From: Hasllibacter halocynthiae
Lineage (GTDB): Bacteria > Pseudomonadota > Alphaproteobacteria > Rhodobacterales > Rhodobacteraceae
Direction of reading: 5' to 3'
Length of the DNA stretch: 64,000 nt
NCBI RefSeq assembly: GCF_003003095.1
Contig: NZ_PVTT01000001.1
Location: 186,001 to 250,000, forward strand
The position numbers were made by a program, and so were the translations under genes. The notes beneath the pieces were generated by a model, which saw nothing but the letters and a program-made list of their open reading frames with translations, searched no databases and was not told where the DNA came from. The stretch's first letter is position 1; each line of letters starts with the position of its first letter. Below, one piece after another: positions 35,303 to 43,263 of this stretch.

Positions 35303-38300
35303 TCAATGGAAGTCGCGCGACTTCGGAATGACGCGTGCCTCGCGCGGATGGGTGCGAGGCACCTGAGCCATCGCGTCCACCTGGTGCGGGATCGGCTTGG
35401 TCGGATGGTCGCCGCGCACGGTGACGGCGCGCATATCCTCGTTCGAAAGGGCGGCGAGGCGATCCGATCGGTCGTAGAGCGCCTCGGCCACCAGATGCGT
35501 GACCCGCCCATCGGACTGAACCGTTCCTTCCACGGCCATCAGGCGAGCAGACATGATCCGTCCCCGCCACAGCGCAAACCGATCGGGCCAGATCACGAGG
35601 TTGATCACCCCCGTCTCATCCTCGAGCGTAACGAAGCACACCCCCTTGGCGCTGCCGGGCTTCTGGCGGACGAGGACCAGCCCGGCCGCCTTCGCGCGCC
35701 GCCCGTGGCCGACTTCGCGTCCCAGGGCCCGGGCGGGAACGTAGCCCTGCCGGGCGAGCGAGGCGCGAAAGAAGGACATGGGGTGGCGCCGCAAGGAGAG
35801 GCGGGTGGTCTGATAGTCGGCGACCACCTCCTCCGAGGAGGGCATGGGTGGCAGCGCCACCGGACGATCGGGCCCTTCGGATCGGGCGTGGGCGGCGTCG
35901 AACGCGGGCAGGGCGCGTCGATCCCCGAGCGCGTTGACGTCCCACAGAGCCTCGCGCCGGGCGCGGCCCAGCGAGGCGAGCGCGTCTGCCTCCGCGAGAA
36001 GGCGCATGGCGCGGGCGTCGAGGCCCGCCCGGGCCCGCAGGTCGGTCGCGTCGCGGAACGGGCCCTCGGCGCGGGCCCGGGATATCCGCCTCGCGTCCTC
36101 CTCGCCGAAGCCGTCGATCTGGCGCAGGCCGAGGCGCAGGGCGTGCATCATCATTCCTGCGCGGGGGCCCCAGGCCCGCGGAACGGAAGGCTCGGGCGCT
36201 CCGCCGTCTTCCACCGATCGCGTCCATCCGGCCGCCGGGGGCGAAGGCGCCGCAGTCCCGTCCCCGCCGGCCCGGCTCGCGGCATCAACGCGGCGTGGCC
36301 CATCATCCTTCGCCGGCTCCAGCGTGCAATCCCATTCCGAACACGAGACGTCCGCTGGCCGCACCTTGACCCCGTTCTCGCGCGCGTCCCGCACGATCTG
36401 GGCGGGTGCGTAGAACCCCATGGGCTGCGAGTTCAGCAGCGCAGCCGCGAAGGCGTCCGGAAAATGGCACTTCATCCAGGACGAGACGTAGACCAGCTTG
36501 GCGAAGCTGGCCGCATGGCTCTCGGGAAAGCCATACTCGCCGAAGCCTTCGATCTGGGAGAAGCAGCGCGCGGCGAACGCGCGCTCGTAGCCCCGCGCGA
36601 CCATGCGTTCGACCATGCGCTCCTTGTAGGACGAGACCTTGACCCCCTTGTCGCGGAACGTCGCCATCGCCTTGCGAAGCTGGTTCGCCTCCGCGGGGGT
36701 GAACTCGGCGGCGACCATGGCGATCTCCATCGCCTGCTCCTGGAAGATCGGCACGCCCAGGGTCCGGCCGAGGATGTTCTCCAGCTCCATCGGGTCGTGC
36801 CCGGGACCCGGCCGGGGATACTCGATCGTCCCGATCCCCGAACGCCGCTTGAGGTACGGATGGACCATGTCCCCCTGGATCGGCCCCGGACGGACGATCG
36901 CGACCTCGATCACGAGGTCGTAGAAGCACCGTGGCCGCAGCTTCGGGAGCATGGCCATCTGCGCCCGGCTCTCGACCTGGAAGACGCCGAGGCTCTCGCC
37001 GCGGCAGAGCATGTCGTAGGTCCGCGCGTCGTCCTTCGGGATGGTGTGCAGCTCGTGCCGAGGACCGCCATGGGCGGCGATCAGGTCGAATCCCTTGGCC
37101 ATGCATGTCAGCATTCCCAGAGCGAGGACGTCCATCTTGTAGAAGCCCATCGCATCGACGTCGTCCTTGTCCCATTCGATGAAGGACCGCTCGGGCATGG
37201 CGCCGTTGCCGACGGGGACCAGCTCGGTCAGGGGGGCGTTCGTCATGACGAAGCCGCCCACGTGCTGAGAGAGGTGCCGGGGCAGGCCGATCAGCTCCCG
37301 TGCGAGCTTCACGCACAGGGTCAGCCTCCGGTCGCTCATGTCCAGGCCCGCCTCGGCCACGCGGTCGTCGCCGACCTGGCCCTCGAAGTGGCCCCAGATC
37401 GTCCCGGCGAGCTTGGCGGTGACGTCCTCCGTCAGCCCCAGCGCCTTGCCCACCTCGCGGATCGCGCTGCGGGGGCGGTAGTGGATCACCGTCGCCACGA
37501 GGCCGGCCCGGCGGCGCCCGTACTTGCCGTAGATGTACTGGATGACCTCCTCGCGGCGCTCGTGCTCGAAATCGACGTCGATGTCGGGCGGCTCGTTGCG
37601 CTCGGCCGAGAGGAACCGCTCGAAGAGGAGCCTGTGCTCGTCCGGGTCGACGGCCGTGATCCCCAGGCAGTAGCACACGGCGGAGTTCGCCGCCGAGCCG
37701 CGCCCCTGGCAGAGGATCGGGACCGGACGGGTCCGCGCGAAGCGGATCACGTCGTGGATGGTCAGGAAGTAGCCTGCGATCCCGCGTGCGCGGATCAGCT
37801 CGAACTCCTTCTCGATGGCCTTGGCAACCTTCCCGGGCACCCCCTGGGGATAACGCTCGGCCGCCCCCTCCCAGGTCAGGTCCTCGAGATGTTCCTGGGG
37901 GGTCTTTCCCGGCGGCACCGGCTCGTGCGGGTAGTCCTGGCGTAGCTGGTCCAGCCGGAAGCCGATCCGGTCGGCCAGTTCGCGCGTGGCGCGGATCGCA
38001 TGGGGCCATTCGCCGAAGAGGCGGACCATCTCCTCCGGGGGCTTGAGGTGACGCTCGGCGTTGGCCTCGAGGAGAAGGCCGGCCCCGTCCACCGTGACGC
38101 CGTGCCGAATGCATGTGAGGACATCCTGCAGAGGGCGGCGGGAGGGGACGTGGTAGAGCACGTCGTTCGTCGCCAGAAGCCGCAGCCCGTGCCGACCCGC
38201 CAGGGCGTCTAGACGATTGATCCGCGCCCGGTCGTCGCCCCGGTGAAGGTGGCTCGCCGCGAGATATCCCATTCCGGGCAGCGCCGCGGCGAGGCGCGCC

Positions 38301-38791
38301 AGATCGCCCTCGAAGGCATGGAGGTCCGGCTTCGGCAGGGCGATCAGATGCAGCCCTTCGGCATGCCCGGCCAGCATGGGAAGGGTGATCTCCGTGACGT
38401 CCTTCGCCTGCCACTTTCCTTCCGGCGTCTCCATCTTGCCCCGGGAGAGGAGCGAGGAGAGGCGGCCATAGGCAGCGCGATCCTGGGGATAGGCCAGAAG
38501 CTCGGCCCCGCATGTCAGGGCGAGGCGGCAGCCGATCAGGGCATCAACATGGGCCGTGCGCCCCTCGACCATCATGCGGACGGCCCCCGCGAGGCTGTTG
38601 CGATCGGCAAGGCCCACCCTGTCATAGCCCAGGAGGTTCGCCGTGGCGGCAAGGTCCATCGGCTCGGACGCGCCGCGGAGAAAGGAGAAGGCCGAGGCCA
38701 TCCCCAACTCGACGAAGGGGGCGGGCGGGTTCGGGTGGAACCGCTCGTCCGGCGCGAGGGTGCGCTTGGCGGGGCCGTCGTTCAACGGCAT
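35303..38791 (-). CDS. dnaE2: Error-prone DNA polymerase DnaE2 (ImuC)
   Basis: A 1162-residue C-family polymerase. An N-terminal PHP domain begins FVELGMASAFSFLRGASEP. The polymerase aspartates are in PPDIDVDFEHERREEVIQYIYGKYG and in the MGFYKMDVLALGML segment. A helix-hairpin-helix region (LRQIDGFGEEDARRI) and an OB fold (AKAAGLVLVRQKPGSAKGVCFVTLEDETGVINLVIWP) follow. DnaE2 works with ImuA and ImuB in damage-induced mutagenic translesion synthesis. A Gly/Pro/Ala-rich insert of about 50 residues sits before the HhH region, between WDCTLEP and MHALRLGLRQ. GGGAGG precedes the ATG at 38791. Confidence 0.95.
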   Translation of the reverse strand: MPLNDGPAKRTLAPDERFHPNPPAPFVELGMASAFSFLRGASEPMDLAATANLLGYDRVGLADRNSLAGAVRMMVEGRTAHVDALIGCRLALTCGAELLAYPQDRAAYGRLSSLLSRGKMETPEGKWQAKDVTEITLPMLAGHAEGLHLIALPKPDLHAFEGDLARLAAALPGMGYLAASHLHRGDDRARINRLDALAGRHGLRLLATNDVLYHVPSRRPLQDVLTCIRHGVTVDGAGLLLEANAERHLKPPEEMVRLFGEWPHAIRATRELADRIGFRLDQLRQDYPHEPVPPGKTPQEHLEDLTWEGAAERYPQGVPGKVAKAIEKEFELIRARGIAGYFLTIHDVIRFARTRPVPILCQGRGSAANSAVCYCLGITAVDPDEHRLLFERFLSAERNEPPDIDVDFEHERREEVIQYIYGKYGRRRAGLVATVIHYRPRSAIREVGKALGLTEDVTAKLAGTIWGHFEGQVGDDRVAEAGLDMSDRRLTLCVKLARELIGLPRHLSQHVGGFVMTNAPLTELVPVGNGAMPERSFIEWDKDDVDAMGFYKMDVLALGMLTCMAKGFDLIAAHGGPRHELHTIPKDDARTYDMLCRGESLGVFQVESRAQMAMLPKLRPRCFYDLVIEVAIVRPGPIQGDMVHPYLKRRSGIGTIEYPRPGPGHDPMELENILGRTLGVPIFQEQAMEIAMVAAEFTPAEANQLRKAMATFRDKGVKVSSYKERMVERMVARGYERAFAARCFSQIEGFGEYGFPESHAASFAKLVYVSSWMKCHFPDAFAAALLNSQPMGFYAPAQIVRDARENGVKVRPADVSCSEWDCTLEPAKDDGPRRVDAASRAGGDGTAAPSPPAAGWTRSVEDGGAPEPSVPRAWGPRAGMMMHALRLGLRQIDGFGEEDARRISRARAEGPFRDATDLRARAGLDARAMRLLAEADALASLGRARREALWDVNALGDRRALPAFDAAHARSEGPDRPVALPPMPSSEEVVADYQTTRLSLRRHPMSFFRASLARQGYVPARALGREVGHGRRAKAAGLVLVRQKPGSAKGVCFVTLEDETGVINLVIWPDRFALWRGRIMSARLMAVEGTVQSDGRVTHLVAEALYDRSDRLAALSNEDMRAVTVRGDHPTKPIPHQVDAMAQVPRTHPREARVIPKSRDFH

Positions 38792-39152
38792 GGCGCAGCC
38801 TCCCGGAGGGGGGCAAGGGACAGCCCGCCCGCGGGCGGCGGGGGCGGCACGCTGCTCCAGGCAGGGCCGCGGGGCGTGGGGCACGACTTCGGCGGGGATG
38901 TCCTCGCCGACAAGGAGAGGGCGGGGCGCCCTTGCGTCCCATGCCGCGCCGCGCCGGCCCGGCGCGCCATGCCGACATCAGGGCCTTCCGGGCAGGGCGA
39001 GGGATTTTCGCCCCTCGCCCGCATGCCCTTCGACTCCGTCCATGCAAGCATCCTGGGTGCCCGTGAAGGCGGCGTTCCCTCGCGCGGCCCGGTGGCGGAG
39101 GCCGAGATGCCGAGACGGGCGGGGGTGCCTTCTTCCGGTCCGCGCGCGCCGC
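38792..39152. other. Unusually long gap between imuB and dnaE2
   Basis: About 360 bases with no supported gene, where related genomes usually have these genes nearly adjacent. It holds a perfect 9-bp stem at 38995-39020 and a GC palindrome-rich stretch (CCGCCCGCGGGCGG) near 38830. I see no second LexA box. Confidence 0.6.
38995..39020. repeat. Perfect 9-bp inverted repeat between imuB and dnaE2
   Basis: GGGCGAGGG (38995-39003) pairs with CCCTCGCCC (39012-39020) around an 8-base loop. No T-run follows on either strand, so it is not a classical terminator. It could attenuate read-through into dnaE2 or stabilise an mRNA end. Confidence 0.7.
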
Positions 39153-40700
39153 TCATGCGAAGAGGCCGTGAAGGTACCAGGCGGGCCAGTCGCCGCGTCC
39201 GTCGTCATGGGTGCCTTCGCGGTAGATCCAGAAGCGCCGCCCGTCCGCGACCTCGACCTTCCAGTAGTCGCGCAGCCGCGTGCCGGGCCGGTCGCGCCAC
39301 CATTCGGGGGCGATCCGTTCCGGCCCCTCCCGGCGAGCCACGTCCATGGACACGCCGCGCCAGGCGAAGCGGCGGGGCGGGCCGTCGGGCATGGCATGGA
39401 TCACGCGCACCTCCTCGGGGTGCGGAAAGAGGCGCAGGGGCCGCTCGGAACGGGCTGGCGAGGAGACGAAGGCGGTCTCGACCGGCGGGGCGTCGATGGC
39501 CGGCACGGGGCGCTCGCACCGTTCGGGCAGGTGGCTCTCGCGCCAGTCGGTCCAGGTGACCGCGCGTGGGCCGAAACGGGCGGTCAACCGATCGACGAGG
39601 GCGCTCAGGTTCCCTTCGGGGTCCGCGCGACCCGTCAGGTCGGTTTGACGGGCATCCATCCGCTCGGCGCGCACGGCCTCCAGCACGGCGAGGTCGAAGC
39701 CGAAGCCGGGGTCCATGTTGTCCAAATGGCCGGCCAACAGCCGAGCGACATGGCCCGCGTCCCGCGTCGCCGCAGCGGTGGAGACCCGAGCCTCGCGCCG
39801 TTCGCCGTCGATGCGGTAGATCGTCAGCCGAAGGAGGCGCGCGCCCACCCCCTCGCGGTCCAGCGCGCGGCAGAGGTCCACCGCCAGCCCCTGGAGGAGG
39901 GGGGCCACGTCCATCACCGGCTCGACCAGCCGGGCGCGGGCGAGGAAGCGGGGCACGTCGGCGTCGGGGACGACCGGCTCGGGCATCCTGCCCGTCGCAC
40001 GGTCGAGTTGCAGCACCGGGTCTGTCAGCCCCCTGCGGGGCGGGAAGCGCCGGGCCAAGGCGACGCGGTCAACTTCCGAAAGGGCACCGATCGTCTTCAA
40101 GCCCACCCGTTCCAGAAACTTCGCCTGGTCCGCGCCGATCCGCAGTGCCCTGACGGGCAGAGGGGCGAGCGCCGCTTCCAGGTCCTCCGTCCCGACCACC
40201 GCCCGCGCCGGGCCGAACCGGGCCAGCGCCCATGCCGCCCCGCGCGTGGGCGCGACGGCCGTGCGGGTGGACAACCCGAGAAGGCCTAGCCGCTCCTCGA
40301 TGTCGAGGAGGGTTCGCTCGGCTCCGCCCTGCAGGTGCTCCGCGCCCGTCAGGTCCAGGACCAAGCCGTCCGCGCCGTCGGTGGCCGTCCAGGGACACCA
40401 GCGGCGCGACCACCCCGTCAGCCGGCGCAGCGCGTCCTCCTCGAAACGGAGGTCCGCATCCTCGACGTGCAGCGGGGGATAGGCCGCGCGGGCGTCCACG
40501 ATGCGTTGCCCGATCCGGATCCCGGCGGCCTCCGCCCCGGTGCTGAGCGCATGGATCACCGCACCGTGCGCCCCTTCCACCTTCAGGGCGACGAGGTCGT
40601 CGTCGGAGGGCAGGTCGCGTTCGCGTGCGGCGGTGCGACGCCACAGGTCCATCCCGAAGCGCGGCAGCCAGACGGAGGCGATCGATCGGTGCTGGGTCAT
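39153..40700 (-). CDS. imuB: ImuB, Y-family polymerase-like mutasome protein
   Basis: A 515-residue protein related to Y-family DNA polymerases (UmuC/DinB) but of the ImuB subgroup, whose members lack the catalytic acidic residues and act as a hub linking DnaE2, ImuA and the beta clamp. Typical segments are RSIASVWLPRFGMDLW at the start, LVLDLTGAEHLQGGAERTLLDIEERLG, the HhH-like VGLKTIGALSEVDRVALARRF and a C-terminal WRDRPGTRLRDYWKVEVADGRRFWIYREG. The start at 40700 begins the conserved part; an ATG 16 codons earlier is less likely. Confidence 0.92.
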   Translation of the reverse strand: MTQHRSIASVWLPRFGMDLWRRTAARERDLPSDDDLVALKVEGAHGAVIHALSTGAEAAGIRIGQRIVDARAAYPPLHVEDADLRFEEDALRRLTGWSRRWCPWTATDGADGLVLDLTGAEHLQGGAERTLLDIEERLGLLGLSTRTAVAPTRGAAWALARFGPARAVVGTEDLEAALAPLPVRALRIGADQAKFLERVGLKTIGALSEVDRVALARRFPPRRGLTDPVLQLDRATGRMPEPVVPDADVPRFLARARLVEPVMDVAPLLQGLAVDLCRALDREGVGARLLRLTIYRIDGERREARVSTAAATRDAGHVARLLAGHLDNMDPGFGFDLAVLEAVRAERMDARQTDLTGRADPEGNLSALVDRLTARFGPRAVTWTDWRESHLPERCERPVPAIDAPPVETAFVSSPARSERPLRLFPHPEEVRVIHAMPDGPPRRFAWRGVSMDVARREGPERIAPEWWRDRPGTRLRDYWKVEVADGRRFWIYREGTHDDGRGDWPAWYLHGLFA

Positions 40701-41000
40701 TCCTACCCTCCGGCACGCATGGGAGAGGGGCGGGGCGGGGCGGGGCACGGGGAACGGCGTCCTGGCCAGCCAACGCAGCGGCGCCTCTCGAACGAACGGG
40801 GCCCGTGTCCCGAAAGGGTCCGCAGAGCGAAGGGGAGGGAGCGGGCGTGAAGCCGTTCCGGCCGCACCTCGGTGAGATCATGTGGCCTGCGAGGCCGCGA
40901 CAGCGCGCCGGTCGTGGCGGGAGCCATCCGGTTCATGCCACGAAGCCATCCATCCCCCCCGCCGGCCGGAGGTCCTTCGGGCGCCCTTGCCGCCATCCGG
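40701..41000. other. Gap between imuA and imuB
   Basis: About 300 bases with no supported gene and no recognised promoter or LexA box. In most relatives imuA and imuB are adjacent or overlap, so this spacing is unusual. Confidence 0.55.
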
Positions 41001-41762
41001 TCAGCCCATGAAGACGCGGCCTTCCATCCCCGAAGGCCCGCTCCTTGCTGCGGCTTGATCCGGCAGAAGGCCTTCGCCGCCCTCATTGCAGAACGTCCAT
41101 TCGCCGGGTGGGCGTCCCTTCGCGCGTGTCAGCGCCGCGCGCCATCGTGGGCATCCCGGCGCGGCGGGATCGTGCGGATGCGCCGCCGCCGGTGCGGAAG
41201 CCAGCCTCCAGCGCGCGCGTGCTGCCGACAAGCCGGCGGCGTCCGCCCCTCGCAGGAGGATCGCCGGCACGCCCGTTGCCTTGGCCCGAAAGGCCAGGCG
41301 CTGCGTCGCCACCATGTCGAGCGTGGGCGACCGGCCGTCCACCTCGCCCACCACGGCTGCGAGGGCGTTGCATCCCAACCCTTCTTCCATGGCGCGAAGG
41401 GCGTCCCTCGGGTGGCCGACGCGGACCTGCAGTATCGGTCCCTCCAAGCCGAATGCATGTCGCAGCCCCGCTTCGTAGAGGACGCCCCCCTCGCGGCGCG
41501 AGGCATGATCCTGCACCCAGAGCACGGGTCCGTCGCGCCCCGCCGCCAGCGCGGCGGCGAAAGCTGTCGCCGCGGCATCCATGACATGCATCCCCGAGAC
41601 GTCGTGCAGCAGCCCAGCCACCTCCAGCGGACCCGGCGCCGATGGCGCATTCCATGTGGCGCTCGTCCCTTCCAGTCCGCGATCCTGGGCCGGGATGCCT
41701 CCACGGCTTCCCGAACCGGAGGTGCGTTGCAACGGGTGGGGCGGGGTGGCGCATCGAGGCAT
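41001..41762 (-). CDS. imuA: ImuA, RecA-like mutasome protein
   Basis: A 253-residue protein related to RecA/SulA-like ImuA. Conserved features are HDVSG near residue 54, a VLWVQDHASRREGGVLYEAGLRHAFGL strand-helix unit, a VGHPRDALRAMEEGLGCNALAAVVGEV segment and ATQRLAFRAKATGVPAILLR. The C-terminal RWRLASAP and PRWRAALTRAKGRPPGEW are typical. It supports DnaE2-dependent mutagenesis. The N-terminal 45 residues are poorly conserved, so the start at 41762 (GGAG five bases upstream) is probable rather than certain. A LexA box lies 24 bases upstream. Confidence 0.87.
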   Translation of the reverse strand: MPRCATPPHPLQRTSGSGSRGGIPAQDRGLEGTSATWNAPSAPGPLEVAGLLHDVSGMHVMDAAATAFAAALAAGRDGPVLWVQDHASRREGGVLYEAGLRHAFGLEGPILQVRVGHPRDALRAMEEGLGCNALAAVVGEVDGRSPTLDMVATQRLAFRAKATGVPAILLRGADAAGLSAARARWRLASAPAAAHPHDPAAPGCPRWRAALTRAKGRPPGEWTFCNEGGEGLLPDQAAARSGPSGMEGRVFMG

Positions 41763-41785
41763 CCGTTCTCCGACTCGGGATATTT

Positions 41786-41800
41786 GTTCACCTAATGTTC
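41786..41800. promoter_or_regulatory. LexA (SOS) box in the imuA promoter
   Basis: GTTC-ACCTAAT-GTTC is an exact match to the alphaproteobacterial LexA direct repeat GTTC-N7-GTTC. On the imuA strand it lies between a possible -35 (TTGCAG) and a weak -10 (TATCCC), spaced 17 bases, ideal for repression. It should control imuA and perhaps imuB and dnaE2. Confidence 0.85.
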
Positions 41801-42038
41801 TGCAAAAGATTCGGGTTCCGGCTCAAGCGATTCTTGCTCGGCACCCCGACATTCGGCAGCGCGCCCCCCGGTGAGAGGCTCGCCGGTGCGGCGACTGCCC
41901 CTTCAGGGCGATCATCCGTGCCCACGGCGAACAGGCTTCTTCATGCCTCCGCTGCATAGGGACGGGTGGTGGATGCAGGCGGCGAAGCCGCTGAGGCAGG
42001 GAAGCCGGCTTCACTCTCTAGCGGGGGGCGTCCCCCCG

Positions 42039-42623
42039 CTAGAGCCGCCGAATCGGCGTTCTCTTCCCCTCGTCGAGGAAGGGGATCTCTTCGGGTGGGT
42101 CCTCGCCCCGCGCGGCCGCGATGACCTCCTGGAGGGCGATCTCCGTTACGAATGCGATCTCGCGTCGGGGCGCATCTTCCAAGGGCACCCACTCCAGGGG
42201 CTCCAGCTCGCCCGATCCCGCTAGGGCGTCGGGGTCGTCCGCTAGGGCCCGTGCGTCGGCCAGAAGGAAGCGCGCATCGAAACGCCGGGAATGCCCGGGC
42301 GGAGTGACCGCGCGGAAGACGAAGCGCAGCGCGCCCGCGTCGGGGCGAAGTCCGAAACCAGGCCATCCCTTCGGTTCGGGACCCGGCACGCCGAACCGCA
42401 GCCCCGTCTCCTCCCAGAGCTCCCGCAGCCCGGCGGCGGCGATGGCGTCCGGAACGCCAGGGCACGGCCGCACGAGCGTCACGCCGGCGTCGTCCGGATC
42501 GACGGCGCCGCCGGGGAAGACCCATTTCATCGGCATGAACACCGCGCCGCTGCGGCGGCAGCCCATCAGGACGTGTCCCTCCCGCAGAAGCGCCACGGTC
42601 GCGGCGTCGCGGATGGCCGTCAA
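42039..42623 (-). CDS. NUDIX hydrolase
   Basis: A 194-residue NUDIX protein. The Nudix box core GLRELWEETGLRF is present, preceded by FPGGAVDPDD. Such enzymes cleave nucleoside diphosphate derivatives or CoA esters; the substrate is unclear. The start is taken as TTG at 42623, overlapping the DUF983 stop in TTGA and giving the usual short lead TAIRDAATVALL. An ATG at 42656 would overlap DUF983 by 37 bases. The gene is probably co-transcribed with DUF983. Confidence 0.83.
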   Translation of the reverse strand: MTAIRDAATVALLREGHVLMGCRRSGAVFMPMKWVFPGGAVDPDDAGVTLVRPCPGVPDAIAAAGLRELWEETGLRFGVPGPEPKGWPGFGLRPDAGALRFVFRAVTPPGHSRRFDARFLLADARALADDPDALAGSGELEPLEWVPLEDAPRREIAFVTEIALQEVIAAARGEDPPEEIPFLDEGKRTPIRRL

Positions 42624-42997
42624 ACGAACGCCTCGTTCCGCCCCGCCCACATCCACCCTACCATCGCCCCCTTGAAACGTGGCAGGAGGAACAGCGAAAG
42701 CACGAGCGCGAGGCCGCCGAACACGGCGAAGAGATGCAAGGGATCGGGCCGGACCTCGACGAAATAGACGTGCAGGGGCACTACCAGAAGGTGGCCGACG
42801 AGCAGGATCGTCAGGTAGGCTGGCCCGTCATCCGCCCGCACGCGTGACAGATCGAGGTCGCAGACAGGGCACTCGGTCCGCAGCTTCAGGTAATCGTGCA
42901 GGATCCGTCCTTCGCCGCAGCGGGGGCACCGGGTCCGCAGGCCCCGCCAGATCGAGCGGGCCATGGGGCGTTCTTCGGTATCGGGCTGATCGGTCAT
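42620..42997 (-). CDS. DUF983 family membrane protein
   Basis: A 125-residue protein with two CxxC pairs near the N-terminus (RCPRCGEGRI and CPVCDLDL), a likely zinc ribbon. Two membrane helices follow (about residues 57-75 and 85-105). This matches DUF983, whose function is unknown although members often lie near cytochrome oxidase genes. Two adjacent ATG codons are possible; the second (42997) is chosen for its spacing from GGAGG. It is translationally coupled to the NUDIX gene. Confidence 0.85.
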   Translation of the reverse strand: MTDQPDTEERPMARSIWRGLRTRCPRCGEGRILHDYLKLRTECPVCDLDLSRVRADDGPAYLTILLVGHLLVVPLHVYFVEVRPDPLHLFAVFGGLALVLSLFLLPRFKGAMVGWMWAGRNEAFV

Positions 42998-43263
42998 CAT
43001 GCCTCCATCGAACGGCAGAAGGAACGCCCCCCCGCGACGGGCCCCTCGTCCCACCTTGCAGAATATGGGTCAATGCAGGGGCACCGCGGGACGTTCCAGC
43101 CTCCCGAACGGCCATGTCCGACGAGATGCGGCCGCCGGCAGCCGCCTTCAAGGCTTGCGCGCCGGCGGCGCTGCCCAATGCCGGGAAAAGAGCCCGATCC
43201 GTTTCGCCGCCGCCGAAGCGCCGGCTCTTCGCACCGCACGCTTGGCCCATGCGTCGCACGGCG

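Noticed and set aside
35306-37945. A plus-strand open frame of 879 codons opposite dnaE2
   Set aside because: It is a shadow of the polymerase gene; the opposite strand carries all DnaE2 motifs.
41001-41762. A frameshift in imuA suggested by long alternative frames
   Set aside because: The chosen frame carries ImuA-like segments continuously from about residue 50 to the C-terminus, so no frameshift is needed.
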